Shown: positions 1 to 11,635, counted from the first letter of the stretch. The stretch is DNA of 64,000 bases from Raphanus sativus (GCF_000801105.2 NC_079519.1:1-64000); one strand, 5' to 3'. The notes: generated from the sequence alone by a model not told the origin. A program made the numbers and translations.

Positions 1-845
1 TTTCCCTGGTGTAGTGAATCCCTTAGATGGGTAAAAGACCTCTCTTCTTGTGCCCCCTGTGGTTACTCTTATCTTTTCTGAAACTTATTCTTGGTTTCTC
101 AGTGTGCAGTGGACTCAAGAGACATTGAATGGCATGTATCAGTATTTTATCAAGGTTTTGCCTCTACACAGCCATCTCCCTTCACATTTTGTTATTTGGG
201 ATGACTATAGATTTGATTGGGTGTTTCTGTTTGTTTTGACTTTGGGTTGCAAGGTTGTACCTACTGAATACACAGATGTTAAAGGCCATGTTATTCAGTC
301 AAACCAGGTTAGGAAACTACCTCTAAGATCAGAACCTCTGACACTTGGCTGTAACTTGTGTAGTAATATTTATCTTAGAATTTGGGTTTTTGTGGTTTGG
401 TACTTTGTAGTTCTCTGTGACTGAGCATTTCGAGAAAACGGAAGCTGGACGCACACAGTCACTGCCTGGTGTTTTCTTTTTCTATGATCTTTCTCCAATT
501 AAGGTATCTCAGAATCAGAGTGATTGAGTGTTGTTGTATATGTTTACTAGTTTTTTCCTCTTACTTTTGAGTGTTGTTGTTGTCAGGTGATTTTCACAGA
601 GCAGCATGTGGAGTTCTTGCACTTCCTCACTAATGTTTGCGCTATAGTAGGAGGTGTGATCTCCCTTCCCTCTCTGCTATCAATGTACTTTCTTTATTCG
701 TGCTAGAATCACTAAATGTAACAAATGTTATTTTTTTTATTTGCAAAATGTAGGCATTTTCACGGTTTCCGGAATCATTGATTCATTTGTATATCATGGA
801 CAACGGGCGATAAAGAAAAAGATGGAGATTGGTAAATTCGGCTGA
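1..845 (+). CDS. ERV/ERGIC-type endoplasmic reticulum vesicle transporter, 3' part
   Basis: This is the C-terminal 128 residues of an ERV41/46 (ERGIC) cargo receptor, a membrane protein cycling between ER and Golgi in COPII/COPI vesicles. I read six exons: 1-30 (cut by the window edge), 103-154, 254-307, 411-503, 587-653 and 754-845. All introns are GT-AG and all junctions keep one frame. Family-like stretches are MYQYFIKVVPTEYTDVKGH, QSNQFSVTEHF, LPGVFFFYDLSPI and HFLTNVCAIVGG. A hydrophobic segment near the end (about VCAIVGGIFTVSGIIDSF) is the second transmembrane helix of the family, followed by a lysine-rich tail (IKKKMEIGKFG, then TGA) suited to ER-Golgi retrieval. The N-terminal half lies outside the window. 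By memory it is closest to Arabidopsis At1g22200/At1g36050. Family is certain; orthology is inferred. Confidence 0.9.
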
Positions 846-2739
846 GTTAATACAAAACCATTTGTATCAGGAACAAGAGGAGCAGCTCAAGAAAGCTCAA
901 GTTTATAATTGTTGTAAGTTTAATTTTTGAATAGAGTTGCAGAAACTAGTACTCTTTGTCTCTTTTTTTTTCATTCAAACTCATGATTACCACTTTTGAA
1001 AATGTTCATAGTTGACTATGTTTCTCTTACTTAATTTGAGGGTATTTATATTAGATTCAGAATCGATAAAATATATATTGATTTAAGTTGTCTACACAAT
1101 CAAATCTTGATTTGAATGGCTGCCGTTTCTTTGACTATTGAATTATTTGTCTAAGTTGAGATCTAAAACTAATTGAGGGTGGATACTGGATAGGATACAA
1201 AACTACTCAGATTGATAGTACTGGATTTAATTCGACTCTCCCACGTCAAAGAGATAATAATGGTGTTGGAGAATTCAATGCAATTTTTAAATTTTACAAC
1301 TACTTTTGTACAAAACATGGTTGGGAAAATAATGCATGTGAAATGAGAAGAGAAATGGAGTGTGAACATAATCTTTTGGTGGGCTCCTTTGGTGTTGTGT
1401 TTCTTTCAAACTCTCCATCTCTATGCTTTTTCCTTTGCGTAATTTGGAATTCTCCTCTTATAATATTTCAACTTGTAATATAATTAATGCTAAGAAAATG
1501 TATCTGTTGATTATCTGAACTATTTACAGAGAATAAACTTTTAGAAAAAATACATGAACAAACGTTCAAATTTGGTTGACGTGCCATCGCATAAACGATA
1601 TGAGCTTATTGTTCTTGTTCATAATGATAGCTTGGTAACTGTGTACTAAGTGTAGTTTTGTTTTCATTACAAGTAAACCTAGATTTACAAAAAGAACACA
1701 TTTTTTTGCATATATAGTTGAGTAAACTAAGAGGTTGACAAAAAAAAGTTGAGTAAACTAAGAAATGAATTTATGATGATATATTTTGAACATTTAATTT
1801 TAATTTATGGTAAACTATTATCTTTTTTTATTTTTTTATTTTGGTAAAATATTAATATTATACCATTTTCATTTGTTTGCATTGTTGCTAGCAACTTATT
1901 ACACAGAAATAGAAACAATAAAAACAACACAACAGCAAACAACCAAAGAATAAAAAAATTAAACATAGTTCGATTTTAATTATATCTTGAGGTTTTTTTA
2001 AGTTCTGTACGTCCGTTTGAAAATTAAAAAATTAAACATAGTTCTTAATACTCGATAGTACCAACATATTAGTCCAAAACTCTCGTGCTCTGTTACAGTA
2101 TTACTTGCACCCATTGTCTTTTTTTTTTGGTGTTTTCCTTTATTTCTTCGAGTCACCCACCCACTGGTGTATTGGCGAAAGTTCATATCTGACTTTTATA
2201 AAAATGTGTGATGAAGATTCGATCATTTATCTGCCGACTTTGTCTTTTCCTACTTCACTATAGTTCGAATTATTGGTTTTCTTGAATGGATTAATAAGTG
2301 AATAAAATGATAGAAGATGCTGCAAGAAAGTTGCGGCATGGCCGGTCACATCTTAGCAACACGCGAAGCTTCACCACTTGCGAATTGTAACCGATAAGAA
2401 TCATACATAGTTGACATTGATTTATTCTTACGAAGTTTCATCTCCAACGAGACAAAACTCCAAAAAGATGAAACGTGGAAGGTGCTGAATTATACGTTAT
2501 GTGGATCGTTTGTAGATTCCATTCCGCATATGAACAATTGTCAAACATGCAAGAATACCTAGTTAGCAGATAATCAAAACCGTTGCGCTACCTATTTTAC
2601 TCTGACTAAAATGCAAACTACATACTTTTTAGTTTGTTGTAATAATTCTTCAAAAGTTTCGGTACAGTTTTGCTGTTTTTAACACTTCTGGCAACATTTG
2701 TGGATCGTATATATTGAGGGTGTCAATATGCATGGGAAC
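846..2739. other. Intergenic DNA between the ERV gene and the LINE
   Basis: AT-rich spacer with many stop codons in all frames. The first few hundred bases should hold the 3' UTR of the ERV gene. Apart from a 14-bp micro-insertion at 1733-1746, I see no gene, RNA gene or element end. Confidence 0.6.
1716..1763 (+). repeat. Micro-insertion with 17-bp target duplication
   Basis: The 17-mer AGTTGAGTAAACTAAGA occurs at 1716-1732 and again at 1747-1763. Between the copies lie only 14 bases, GGTTGACAAAAAAA. A long flanking duplication plus an oligo-A tail is the signature of target-primed retrotransposition with nearly complete 5' truncation. The tail resembles the 3' end of the nearby LINE (GTGAC followed by A's). 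Confidence 0.7.
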
Positions 2740-2757
2740 TTTCGTCTCAATTCGACT
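2740..2757. repeat. LINE target-site duplication, 3' side of element
   Basis: The 18-mer TTTCGTCTCAATTCGACT is identical to 9438-9455. It directly abuts the T-run that is the element's poly(A) tail on the minus strand. Confidence 0.95.
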
Positions 2758-2794
2758 TTTTTTTTTTGTCACGAAAGTACTTCATTTAATCAAA

Positions 2795-5700
2795 CTAGTT
2801 TGGTGGGGGAATTAACTCCAATCCAACCACCTGGTGTTCATACAAACGCAGGGCGTTCTTTGCTAACCCATCTGCTGCAACATTGTGCAGACGAGAATTC
2901 CAAACAAAAACAACAACATCAAATTCCATAGACAAAGCTAGGATATCCGACACAATACCATAAATCTCCAAGGGGGGGTTCTCTCCTGTTGATGGCTTTA
3001 ATCAACTGTGCTGAATCAGATTCAAATCTTACTTCCTTAACTCCTAGGGAACGGCAAGCTTCAACTCCTTCTCTAAGCGCCAGTCCTTCTGCAATCAGCA
3101 CTGACGGGATGAAGCTGGCGCTTCTGCTTCCTTCTGTGTGATTCTCGGGTGTCGAAACGAACCACCCTAGCCCTGCATTGAGTGACGATTCGGACCAGGC
3201 CGCATCTGATTGAGCTACTACCTTCATCTGGGGCAAAGCCACCGAGACCTTGACGTGGGCTTTCTTCTCTACTAGTTGCTGTGCAATCTCCCATTCCCTA
3301 GCTACAACTATCGCCTGCGATAGTGTTTCTGCTGGAGACCCAGAAAAGTTGTCAAACACATACTTGTTCCTTGCTTTCCATAGGGACCAAAGGATCCAAG
3401 GTACTAGAGGTGTGGATGTAATTCCCGAAGGTGGGAGACATTTCAGAGCTTGCAACTCAGTCCAGTCTGCTCTCAAATCTGTCATTCCGCTAACATCAAA
3501 GCTTCCTACGAGAGGGGATAGGTTCCAGACATCTCGTGCGAAAGGACAGTGAAACAGAAGATGATTGACAGATTCAGAGCTTCCACAACGCTTGCACCTC
3601 GGATCAACGTTGATGTGTCGAGCAAGAAGTCTCTCTCCAACCGGTAGGATACCTTTCAAACTTTTCCAGGTAAACATCTTCACCTTAGGAGCTAGTTTTA
3701 AGTTCCATAGTGTCTTTTTCCAGTCAAACTCCATGGTTGCTTCTCCTTCTAGGATCTCTTCTTTAAGTTCTTCCATGGCTGCATGATATCCAAATTTTAC
3801 AGAATATTTTCCATCTTTAGTGCCTAACCATTTTAGCACATCTCTTGCCCCCTTTGTACTCGGTTGAAGGCAGAGAATCCTCTGTTCTTCAAACGGTAGA
3901 ACCTCCTGGATAAGGTTTATGTTCCACTCTCCCGTTGCCGGGAGGAGCAGGTCACTTACTACCAAAGAAGACGTTTGCTGCGTTGCTGGTCCCATTGGTC
4001 TCAGTGGCGAGTCAAGGTTTAACCAGGGGTCATCCCAAATGTTAATGCTTGCTCCATTCCCTATTACCCATCCCAGTTTCTTCAATAGAAGATCCCTTCC
4101 AACTAAGATACTGTGCCAGCCATGAGAGGCTGCACTTGGAGACGTACAGCTCAGTAAGTTTCCATCCGGACAGTACTTGGGGAGGAGAGTTCTTCCTAGT
4201 AGCCCATTAGGGTTGTCAAGCAATCGGATGCTGATCTTTGCCAAAAACGCCTCATTGAAGGCCTGGATATCTCGCAGTCCTAAGCCCCCACTATCTTTGG
4301 GTAGAGTCAATTTCTCCCATGAAATCCATGCCATTTTCTTTTTTCCTTTCCCTCCATCCCACCAGTATCTCGTAAATGCGGATTGAATCCGCTTGCACAG
4401 AGAAACTGGCAATTGGAAGCAAGACATGGAGTGGGATGGTATCGGGGTAAGAACACTTTGTAGCATAACAAGCTTCCCAGCCGTCGAGAGATATCTATTT
4501 GACCAACTGCTCGCTTTTTGCTTGATTCTATCCACTATTGAAGTAAAGAGATCCCTCTTTCTTCTCCCAAAATGCTCCGGTAGTCCGAGATACTTGCCAA
4601 CTCCTCCCTCCTTTAGGATCTGAGTCTCCGTGTGGATCCATTGCTTAAGTTCCACTGGTGCCTTTCGAGAAAAGGTTATAGATGACTTCTCTCTATTGAT
4701 ATACTGTCCGGAGGCCTCTTCGTATTTGCGCAGTATTGCCATTAGAGCAGTCGCGGATCCCTTGCTAGCTTTGAGGAAAAACATTGTGTCATCCGCGAAT
4801 AAAAGGTGGTTAATCCGGGGACTCCCCCTTGCCACCCTTATACCTTGGATGAGCCCTTCCTGCTGTGCCTTGTTACAAAGACCCGAGAGCACTTCACTAC
4901 ATAGAATAAATATGTAGGGTGAGAGGGGATCGCCTTGGCGAATCCCTCGACTCGGTGTAACATGTCCTCTAGGCGAACCGTTGATGAGGAAGGAATATGT
5001 AACTGACGAGATGCACTGCATGATCAAACCAATCCAAAGATGGTGAAACCCCAGCCTCTCAAGCACAGCAGCAATAAAATCTCATTCAAGGCGATCATAT
5101 GCTTTGCTCATGTCCGTCTTCACTGCCATTGCCACCCGTTTTTCCGCTTTAGACGTTTTCAGCGTGTGTAGCACTTCATGCGTGATGAGTATATTGTCTC
5201 CTATTGCTCTTCCCGGTACAAATGCGGACTGGTTCTCGGAGATAATCTTTTCAAGCAGGAGGCGTCTCTAGAGGATTTTCGAGTATACTTTGTAATAGAC
5301 ATTGCATAAAGCAATTGGTCTGTAATCCGAGACTCGCTGCGGGCTTTTTATTTTTGGGATGAGGCAAACGTGTGTGGCATTGATCCCACTCGGGAGGACT
5401 CCTGACCTGAAAGCATCTTGAATTTCCTCTACTAAATCCGCTCCGATCTCTGTCCAGTGGGTATGGTAGAAAGCCGCTGAGAATCCATCCGGACCTGGCG
5501 CTTTCTCCGCGTTGATCGCAAATAGTGCATCCTTCACTTCCGTTGCTGTGGGTAACGATATCAGCACATCATTCTCTTCCGGCGTAACGACCGGCTTAAG
5601 CGCTTCCCACACTGTGTCCGTCCTGTTTCCTGGGACTGAGGTGAAAAGCTTTTCAAAATAATTGGCCACTGTCAGAGCGATCTCAGCTTCCTTGTACACC

Positions 5701-6821
5701 ACTTTTCCTTCCTCATCCTCCAAAACAGTGAAGGCATTAGCACGACGCCTATTTTTCGTAGTGGCATGGAAGAAACCTGAGTTCCGGTCCCCCAACTGAA
5801 GCCACATTAACCTGCTTCTCTGTTTCCAGAAGGCTTCTTCCGCCAAGTACGCCTCATCTAGGCTCGTGTTAATTTTCTTGATGAGAGCTGTGTCATTCAC
5901 CGGGCTAGTGAGGGCAACTTCCAATTCCCGTTTTTTCTCCTCGATTAGCGTCTTGCTGTTACGTTGTTGGAGTCTATTCCACGCAGAGAGTGCACTTCTC
6001 GTCGATGATAGTTTGTCCATAACTTGAGACTCAGGTGATGCTGCCCATGAGTCTCGGATAACTTTTTTGGCCTCCTCGTTGGTGTTCAGTCTCCGATCAT
6101 ATCTAAACAGGCTCTTTCGTTTCATTGTGGACGGATCCAAGAAGGTGAGTAAAGGCTTGTGGTCTGAACCTTCATACTCGAGGTAGTGACATCGTGCCGT
6201 TGGATAATTTTCAGCCCAGGAGCTGTTAGCCACAGCCCTATCTAACATGCATCTCACGAGATGGGTTCCTCGTTGTCCCCTCCAAGATAAGGGGTCACCG
6301 GAATGGTGCAGGTCGTACAAATCTCCTTCAGCAAAGAATGTTCTGAGGTCCGAGAATGAACCCTCCGAACGATCTGGGCCTCCTGTTTTCTCATCACTCT
6401 TGAGAATATCGTTCAGATCTCCTGTTAAGAACCAGGGAGAGTCACGAATCTCTGCAGACACAAGCAATTGGTTCCACAAAGTGTTTCGTTGCACTCTGTC
6501 CGTATTTCCATAAACAAAGCTCGCATAGAAAACTTTCCCTTGGAATACAATACTTGTTTCAAAGACATTAGCGCTAGAGTACAATACAGTGAGATTCACT
6601 TTTGGATTCCAAAATAGAGCAAGTCCTCCAGCTCCATGGCCTACTGGGGGGACTAGATGATGTTCTTCATACCCTAACTGGTCACATTTTTGCAGCACAA
6701 CAGCATCGGAATTTTTGGTCTCAATCAAGAAGAGAATATCGGGCCGGAACTTCTTCGATATTTCTTTGAGACGACGAACTGTCCGGGGATTCCCCAACCC
6801 CTGACAGTTCCAACTAGCCAT
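2795..6821 (-). pseudogene. LINE ORF2: endonuclease-reverse transcriptase-RNase H, broken
   Basis: Translation starts at the ATG at 6821 (MASWNCQGLGNPRTVRRLKE), two bases after the ORF1 stop. In order: an APE-type endonuclease (about the first 230 residues, with TGDLNDI and SDHKPL); the reverse transcriptase start (AEKAPGPDGFSAAFY, DYRPIALCNVYYK); the catalytic block LLFADDTMFF; a zf-RVT zinc finger (CKRCGSSESVNHLLFHC); and an RNase H domain (SDAAWSESSLNAGLGWF). Three lesions are visible: TAG at 5270-5268, in-frame TGA at 5084-5082 (a tryptophan position in relatives, I believe), and a frameshift in the seven-G run at 2972-2978 that removes the last RNase H part. Past that run the other frame stays open to a stop at 2797-2795, so the shift looks recent. 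Confidence 0.93.
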
Positions 6822-6823
6822 CG

Positions 6824-8854
6824 CTAAGGAACTGGACCGGACGGAACACGAAAACCCGTCTTTCTCCGGTTTGACTTCGGGATCATATTGCTGAGGGGTA
6901 CATTATCAGATGAATGTGTGTTTGCTCCCGAAGACTCTGGTAGCGCAGGGAGTCCCCTCGCTTTGTCCTTATTCTTTGTCACTCCGAGTCGAGATTCCTC
7001 AACACTGAGTTTCCTGCGGCACTTTGTGGTTCTTGGAGTCTTTACTTTTCTTATCTTTGCGCTTGCTTCTCTCCTAAGTGAGGGGCTTGATGGCACTTTA
7101 GTTCTCCCTGGAGGTCTGCCTGGCTTTCTTTTAACCACAGTTTGTTCTTGTTGAGTGAAAGTAGAACTTGGAACAGGTTCCGGGCCTAATCTCAGTGTTG
7201 CAGGGACCCTTGCTTGGCTATTTGGCGACACGTGTCCCCCAAGCCTCTTGGATGCTGATAGTCTTTCTTGAGGGCTTGGAGCGGGGACATCAAGGTGTTT
7301 TCCTGAGCTATTTCCTTTAGCTTGTTCATTTGAGCCTAGTCTCTGGGTTGCTGGGATCCTTATTTGGGAAGAGCTAGGAGAGATTTCTGTCCCGTTCCCG
7401 GTGTTAACTGCGTTATGCTGTGGGCTAATTCCCAGTCTCTGTGTTGCAGGTACGCGTTCTGGGAAGGTATTGTTAGCAGGTGGGCTCTTTTCCGTAGCCA
7501 TATTAAGAGAGGCTCGTACCACTTGAAGCACTGCATCCTCGAGCTGGCCCCTCCCAACTTCGTGCTCAGTTCTTTTGCTACTGGACTCCCGTTCCAGTAA
7601 TTCAATGTATCTGTCCTTCTGCACTGCAACCCCCTCTACATCTCTACTGTTATCACGAAGAGGGTCTTGACGCATCCCTTCTTGTTCCAAGTAATGGGGA
7701 TTCCCCCTTGCGTCATTAGTTTGGTTGTTCCTTGAGACGCTAGAACCCGTTTCTCTATGATCAGGGCCGTGCTTTTGGACCTCCCGATAGAAACTCCTGC
7801 TCGGTGGAGCTGGGAGAATGTTTTGGTTGGTGTAGTCCCGACGTGATCGGGAGGATCTCGCTTCAACCATTTGTGAACAATCTCTTGTTTGGTGAGTGCG
7901 TCGTTGCTGGCCTCTTTCTTGCCAAGAGTGTGATTGCGCTTTGTAAGCTCTATTCTGCTGCTGCCTGCGAGGCTCGAAATCAGATTTCTTTTCTCTGTCA
8001 TTACTCTGATACGGTGCAGAGAACTTGAAAGTCGCCGGGTCATTCTGCTCCTGAAATCTTTGAGTTTGTCTACCTTGAGCTGGAGCAGCAGAGTATCCTC
8101 TTATGGATTCTGAATCACGATCTGCCTTCTGGATAGTTGGTTCTCTTGACCCCTCTTGTGCTTCCCTCAGGGCTCTTGCTTCCGCTCGAGCCACCAAGCA
8201 CTCTTTTAGTTCGTGATCAAGGCGTAGACACTTCGTACAGTGCTTGTCTAGTCTCTCGTACACAAGAGTAACTGGGACCTCGTCTCCATTCGGATACTCA
8301 ACTACTGACTTGGTGATTAGAGGGAGCAGTCCATTCACATGGACTCTCATCCTTGCAGTTAGAGCTCTGATTTCAGCTTTCTCGTATATTCCGATATCTG
8401 AACCAATGCATTTGATAGTCGGTTCTGTCCACAGGTGGACAGGTAGGCCCTGCACTTTGATCCAAAAAGGTATCAATGAGGGGAAGGATGGGGAGACTGT
8501 TGGTTCCCATCTTTGCAGAATGATGAGCCATCTTGCATAATGATACGGGCGTTGTTCCAGCACCGAAAGCAAGTCTGCTTCAAGTTCGAACTGAAACTGG
8601 AACATCCCGTTTCCCAAATCCGAACCCACTGGCTTGAACTCTGTTTTCCAGTGCTCAGTGAAAAAGGGAATCAATGACCAAACTTTCTGAGTAGTTTTGT
8701 TGGTGACTCGCCCTATAAGGGTCAGTGAGTGCTTCCTGAGAAGTTCGGAGTTGTCTGGCAGTGGGACTTTTACTCTAGCAGCTCGAAGAGGTTGTTGAGT
8801 ACTCAGATCTAGACCCTTTCCTTTTTCGGCCGATGAGATTCTACGGTGAGCCAT
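6824..8854 (-). CDS. LINE ORF1, gag-like RNA-binding protein with CCHC knuckle
   Basis: An uninterrupted frame of 676 residues from the ATG at 8854 (MAHRRISSAEKGKGLDLS). The frame extends upstream to 8965, but that leader has no family resemblance, so I prefer the internal ATG. The N-terminal part resembles the DUF4283 domain of plant LINE ORF1 proteins (WSLIPFFTEHW, ARWLIILQRWEP, PFWIKVQGLPVHLW). It is followed by a CX2CX4HX4C zinc knuckle (CTKCLRLDHELKEC) that binds element RNA in the RNP. The rest is low-complexity, rich in Q, R, S, with repeated ATQRLG motifs and a basic KRKPGRPPGRTK segment (AT-hook-like). Its stop lies two bases from the ORF2 start, which suggests termination-reinitiation. 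Confidence 0.85.
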   Translation of the reverse strand: MAHRRISSAEKGKGLDLSTQQPLRAARVKVPLPDNSELLRKHSLTLIGRVTNKTTQKVWSLIPFFTEHWKTEFKPVGSDLGNGMFQFQFELEADLLSVLEQRPYHYARWLIILQRWEPTVSPSFPSLIPFWIKVQGLPVHLWTEPTIKCIGSDIGIYEKAEIRALTARMRVHVNGLLPLITKSVVEYPNGDEVPVTLVYERLDKHCTKCLRLDHELKECLVARAEARALREAQEGSREPTIQKADRDSESIRGYSAAPAQGRQTQRFQEQNDPATFKFSAPYQSNDREKKSDFEPRRQQQNRAYKAQSHSWQERGQQRRTHQTRDCSQMVEARSSRSRRDYTNQNILPAPPSRSFYREVQKHGPDHRETGSSVSRNNQTNDARGNPHYLEQEGMRQDPLRDNSRDVEGVAVQKDRYIELLERESSSKRTEHEVGRGQLEDAVLQVVRASLNMATEKSPPANNTFPERVPATQRLGISPQHNAVNTGNGTEISPSSSQIRIPATQRLGSNEQAKGNSSGKHLDVPAPSPQERLSASKRLGGHVSPNSQARVPATLRLGPEPVPSSTFTQQEQTVVKRKPGRPPGRTKVPSSPSLRREASAKIRKVKTPRTTKCRRKLSVEESRLGVTKNKDKARGLPALPESSGANTHSSDNVPLSNMIPKSNRRKTGFRVPSGPVP

Positions 8855-9437
8855 GCTGAGTCTCGTGGTTTTGCTTAGTTTGGAAGGTGGAGTTGGTAAC
8901 AGTGTGGAGCTTTTTGTTCTCAACAACAACCACAATAATAAAGGAAACCCCTGAAGGTTGTACACAGAAGATTCACTGGATACTACGGTTGAATAGAAGC
9001 TAGTAGGAATAGTTTGTCACTACAAACCAGAACTTAGCTGTTACCGGGATTCTCCAATAAACAAGCTGTCGGAACTAGGGTTTAAGGCTTTGTTGAGGTT
9101 TAGATGCGGCTGCAGAGAAGCTTTTCATGGTTTGAAGCAGCTGGAGATTCCTCGTGAGCTTTGTTCTTCGTCATGAGTTCACCGTCGGGAAGGTAGAGGC
9201 GGCAGCGGCGGTCCCTCCGACGTCTGTCGGGGGAAGAACCCGGTGAGGTTACCTTCAAGACTTTCTTCGGACCGTCAGATAAAACCCAAACGGGAAAGAA
9301 TTCAAACTTTTTGCAGGAAATGCAGTAAGAAAAACCTGTTTCGATGAAAGTTTATTCTTTTATCTGGCGGTTAAGAACTTTTCTCGTAGAACGTGTCTGA
9401 GAGAGAACTTTTCACTAAACTATTCCTCTCTATTCAT
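8855..9437 (-). other. LINE 5' UTR / internal promoter region
   Basis: GC-richer than the flanks, with no long frame. It runs from the ORF1 start to the target duplication. An internal promoter would be expected here by analogy with L1 elements; I see no diagnostic motif. Confidence 0.6.
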
Positions 9438-9455
9438 TTTCGTCTCAATTCGACT
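9438..9455. repeat. LINE target-site duplication, 5' side of element
   Basis: Identical 18-mer to 2740-2757; it fixes the LINE 5' end at 9437. Confidence 0.95.
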
Positions 9456-10180
9456 ATTATGATTTATTTGTGGGTGATAACAAAAAACAAGCTACTAGCT
9501 AACATCAAACATACATCTGAACGAACGAAACATAGTATATTTGCTTTTAGTTTTAGTCAATCTTATTTTAACACAAAATCATTTAACGTTAACATTTGGG
9601 CGAAAAACTTGTTCAGTTTCAAATAGCTAAAACATATGAAATCCATTGTTCAAAAAGAAATTAGCTAAAACATAAGTATTTGGTGTGACCCAGTTAACAT
9701 TTTGAATCATACAAGCAACAACCAATCTTTTAAGAAAAAGACATATGTTTACACCATTCCCATGGAGCATATGTATTCAGTCATTAACTAAACATCGCAC
9801 GGTTTGTCTAAAACGTTACTGCCTTTGTTAGATGAATATGTAAATAAGGTTCATAGGTACGATTTCATTTACTAGAAAACTAAACTAAAAACATCATTAA
9901 GATTATAGAAAACGAAGCTAGAGATTACATAGACCAAAAAAAAAGGAAAATTACATAAAACGAAATCTGTGGCATGGTCGAAGCATGACAAAAAACCGCA
10001 GCTGGACCGACACAGAGACTGATACAAACATAATATTGACATACGAGATTTAACCCACTAATCATAAACATAATTACCCTATTAGCCTCTCCATGTAATA
10101 TCCAAAAACTCCATTACAGGCGGCTTCTAAAATTCCTATTTTACCCCTATTCTTACCAAACCAAACCAAACCAAACCGAT
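9456..10180. other. Spacer and likely 3' UTR of the RAP2.4-like gene
   Basis: AT-rich and without a credible frame. The part next to 10,180 should be 3' UTR of the minus-strand gene. A short CCAAA microsatellite lies at about 10,155-10,176. Nothing else recognised. Confidence 0.6.
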
Positions 10181-11146
10181 CTAAGACAGGATCTTGTCCC
10201 AATCTATCTCGTACGACGGATACTTCTCCAACGAGAACGTCTCGTTCCAACACTGCGGCGGCTCCTCCGTGTCGGCGAACGTTAAGTCCGACAACGGCGA
10301 AGAGCCGGCGGACTCGACAAACTCCGTCGCCGGCGGTGGAGATCCAGCGTTGGAGTTATCCTCCGCCTTGACTTTCTCCGCCTCAGTTTTCTTCGAGGCA
10401 CGTTTCTTGGATCCTTTCGTCGCCGCCGTTTTGCCCTGTTTCTCCGCCTCCGCCATGCTCTGACAAATAGCTTCGAGCTTGGCGTCTACGGTGGAGTGCA
10501 GCGGTTTGTACTCGCCGAACTCGCCTCCGATGTGGGACCCGCTGTGACGCAGGTTCGGGAAGTTAAGCCGGGCGAAGTCGCCGCGCAGCTTATACGCCGC
10601 CTTGTCGTAGGCCAGCGCTGCTTCCTCCGCCGTGTCGAACGTCCCGAGCCAAAGACGGGTACGGTTCCTCGGCAAACGGATCTCCGCCACCCATTTCCCC
10701 CAGTGACGCTGCCTCACGCCTCTGTACAGCTTCGTCGGCTTCTCCGGAACACCACCGTAGGCGGCGCCGGACTGCTTCATCAGCAGCGGCTTGGGGCTGA
10801 GGAGACTCGAGAAAGCGTTGCTGTGGTTATGGTTCTGGTGAACTTGGGAGGAAGAGAGGTGGTTTAGCCCGGTTAATGACGCGGTTTGCTGAAGATCCGA
10901 CCCGTAAGAAAACGGTTGTGTCATGTACGTTGAATAGTCTTGCGGGTAATATCCGGGGAAGGTAGGGAGAGAAGGGGAAAACGCAGACGCTGCGGGTTGA
11001 ATAAACGCAGACGCAGACGCGGGATAAGGAGAAGAGTTGGAAACGGTATTTATATAAGGTACAAGCGCTTCCATGAGTTCACCACCACCAAACGAATCTG
11101 GCTGTTGAAACGTTATGCTATTGTACATATTGAGAGCAGCTTCCAT
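10181..11146 (-). CDS. RAP2.4: DREB subfamily A-6 AP2/ERF transcription factor, RAP2.4-like (arm A copy)
   Basis: Intronless 321-residue protein starting at the ATG at 11,146 ([20 protein letters not shown]). One AP2 DNA-binding domain spans about residues 140-197: [48 protein letters not shown]. This domain binds DRE/GCC-type boxes in the nucleus. Flanking motifs typical of RAP2.4 proteins are present: [12 protein letters not shown] near the N-terminus, [13 protein letters not shown] before the domain, [24 protein letters not shown] after it, and the acidic C-terminus [11 protein letters not shown]...[15 protein letters not shown]. From memory the closest protein is Arabidopsis At1g78080, linked to light, ethylene and drought responses. 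Base composition is much GC-richer than its surroundings. An inverted duplicate begins at 63,943. Confidence 0.95.
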   Translation of the reverse strand: MEAALNMYNSITFQQPDSFGGGELMEALVPYINTVSNSSPYPASASAFIQPAASAFSPSLPTFPGYYPQDYSTYMTQPFSYGSDLQQTASLTGLNHLSSSQVHQNHNHSNAFSSLLSPKPLLMKQSGAAYGGVPEKPTKLYRGVRQRHWGKWVAEIRLPRNRTRLWLGTFDTAEEAALAYDKAAYKLRGDFARLNFPNLRHSGSHIGGEFGEYKPLHSTVDAKLEAICQSMAEAEKQGKTAATKGSKKRASKKTEAEKVKAEDNSNAGSPPPATEFVESAGSSPLSDLTFADTEEPPQCWNETFSLEKYPSYEIDWDKILS

Positions 11147-11605
11147 TATGATTTTTTTTTAAAGAAAAATAAAACTGAATCCGAAAATATACACCTGGTT
11201 CTTATCAAAAGTAAAGAACAGGGTTTTTTTCAAGAAGATTCAAGAAAATAAAAATGGATCGAAAAGGTTTGAAATAAGCAACCTTGTTTAGATCCAAGAG
11301 GAGGGAACAAAAAATAACCCTCCACTAATTCTACGAAAAATAAAAGGAAAAATTGAGAAGAAAAAACTTTCAATTAAATGTGCAGATTAAAAAAAAAACA
11401 CAGTTTCATAAGCTTGAATTTTCGTATGAATAATCAATTAAAACCATTCAAACATAAATAAACCAAGAAACCGACTTTTCTTTTTTGAAAGAAGCAGGAC
11501 CGAATGAGAAAAACAATGGCAATTTTTAGCTAAGAATTTTTTTTTGTTGGGGAGGACACTCAGTTTTTTGTAGTGAATTTACTCTCTGCCTCACCGATGG
11601 ATGCT
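11147..11605 (-). other. RAP2.4-like 5' leader region (arm A)
   Basis: About 460 bases between the TATA box and the ATG, rich in A/T homopolymers and conserved in arm B. No intron boundaries are obvious. Confidence 0.5.
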
Positions 11606-11628
11606 TTACCCTCAGCAGCTTGACCTCG

Positions 11629-11635
11629 TTATATA
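11629..11635 (-). promoter_or_regulatory. TATA box of the RAP2.4-like gene (arm A)
   Basis: TATATAA on the minus strand, retained at the mirror position in arm B (63,450-63,456). It lies about 490 bases upstream of the ATG, with pyrimidine-rich DNA after it; transcription should start near 11,600. Confidence 0.6.

Larger units (their letters stand above)
2758..9437 (-). mobile_element. Complete L1-type non-LTR retrotransposon (LINE)
   Basis: The element is bounded by a perfect 18-bp duplication and reads right to left: GC-rich 5' UTR (about 9437-8855), ORF1 (8854-6824), ORF2 (6821-2795), a very short 3' UTR ending GTGAC, and a poly(A) tail of 12 A's (seen as T's at 2758-2769). ORF1 is gag-like; ORF2 has endonuclease, reverse transcriptase, zinc-finger and RNase H domains. 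The perfect duplication and nearly full-length 5' end point to a fairly recent insertion, but ORF2 carries two stops and a frameshift, so it cannot act autonomously. Confidence 0.95.

Noticed and set aside
8855..8965. 37-residue N-terminal extension of LINE ORF1
   Set aside because: No similarity to ORF1 families; the internal MAHRRISS start fits better.
10496..10867. ORF antisense to the AP2/ERF gene
   Set aside because: Shadow frame on the opposite strand of a GC-rich, strongly conserved coding region.
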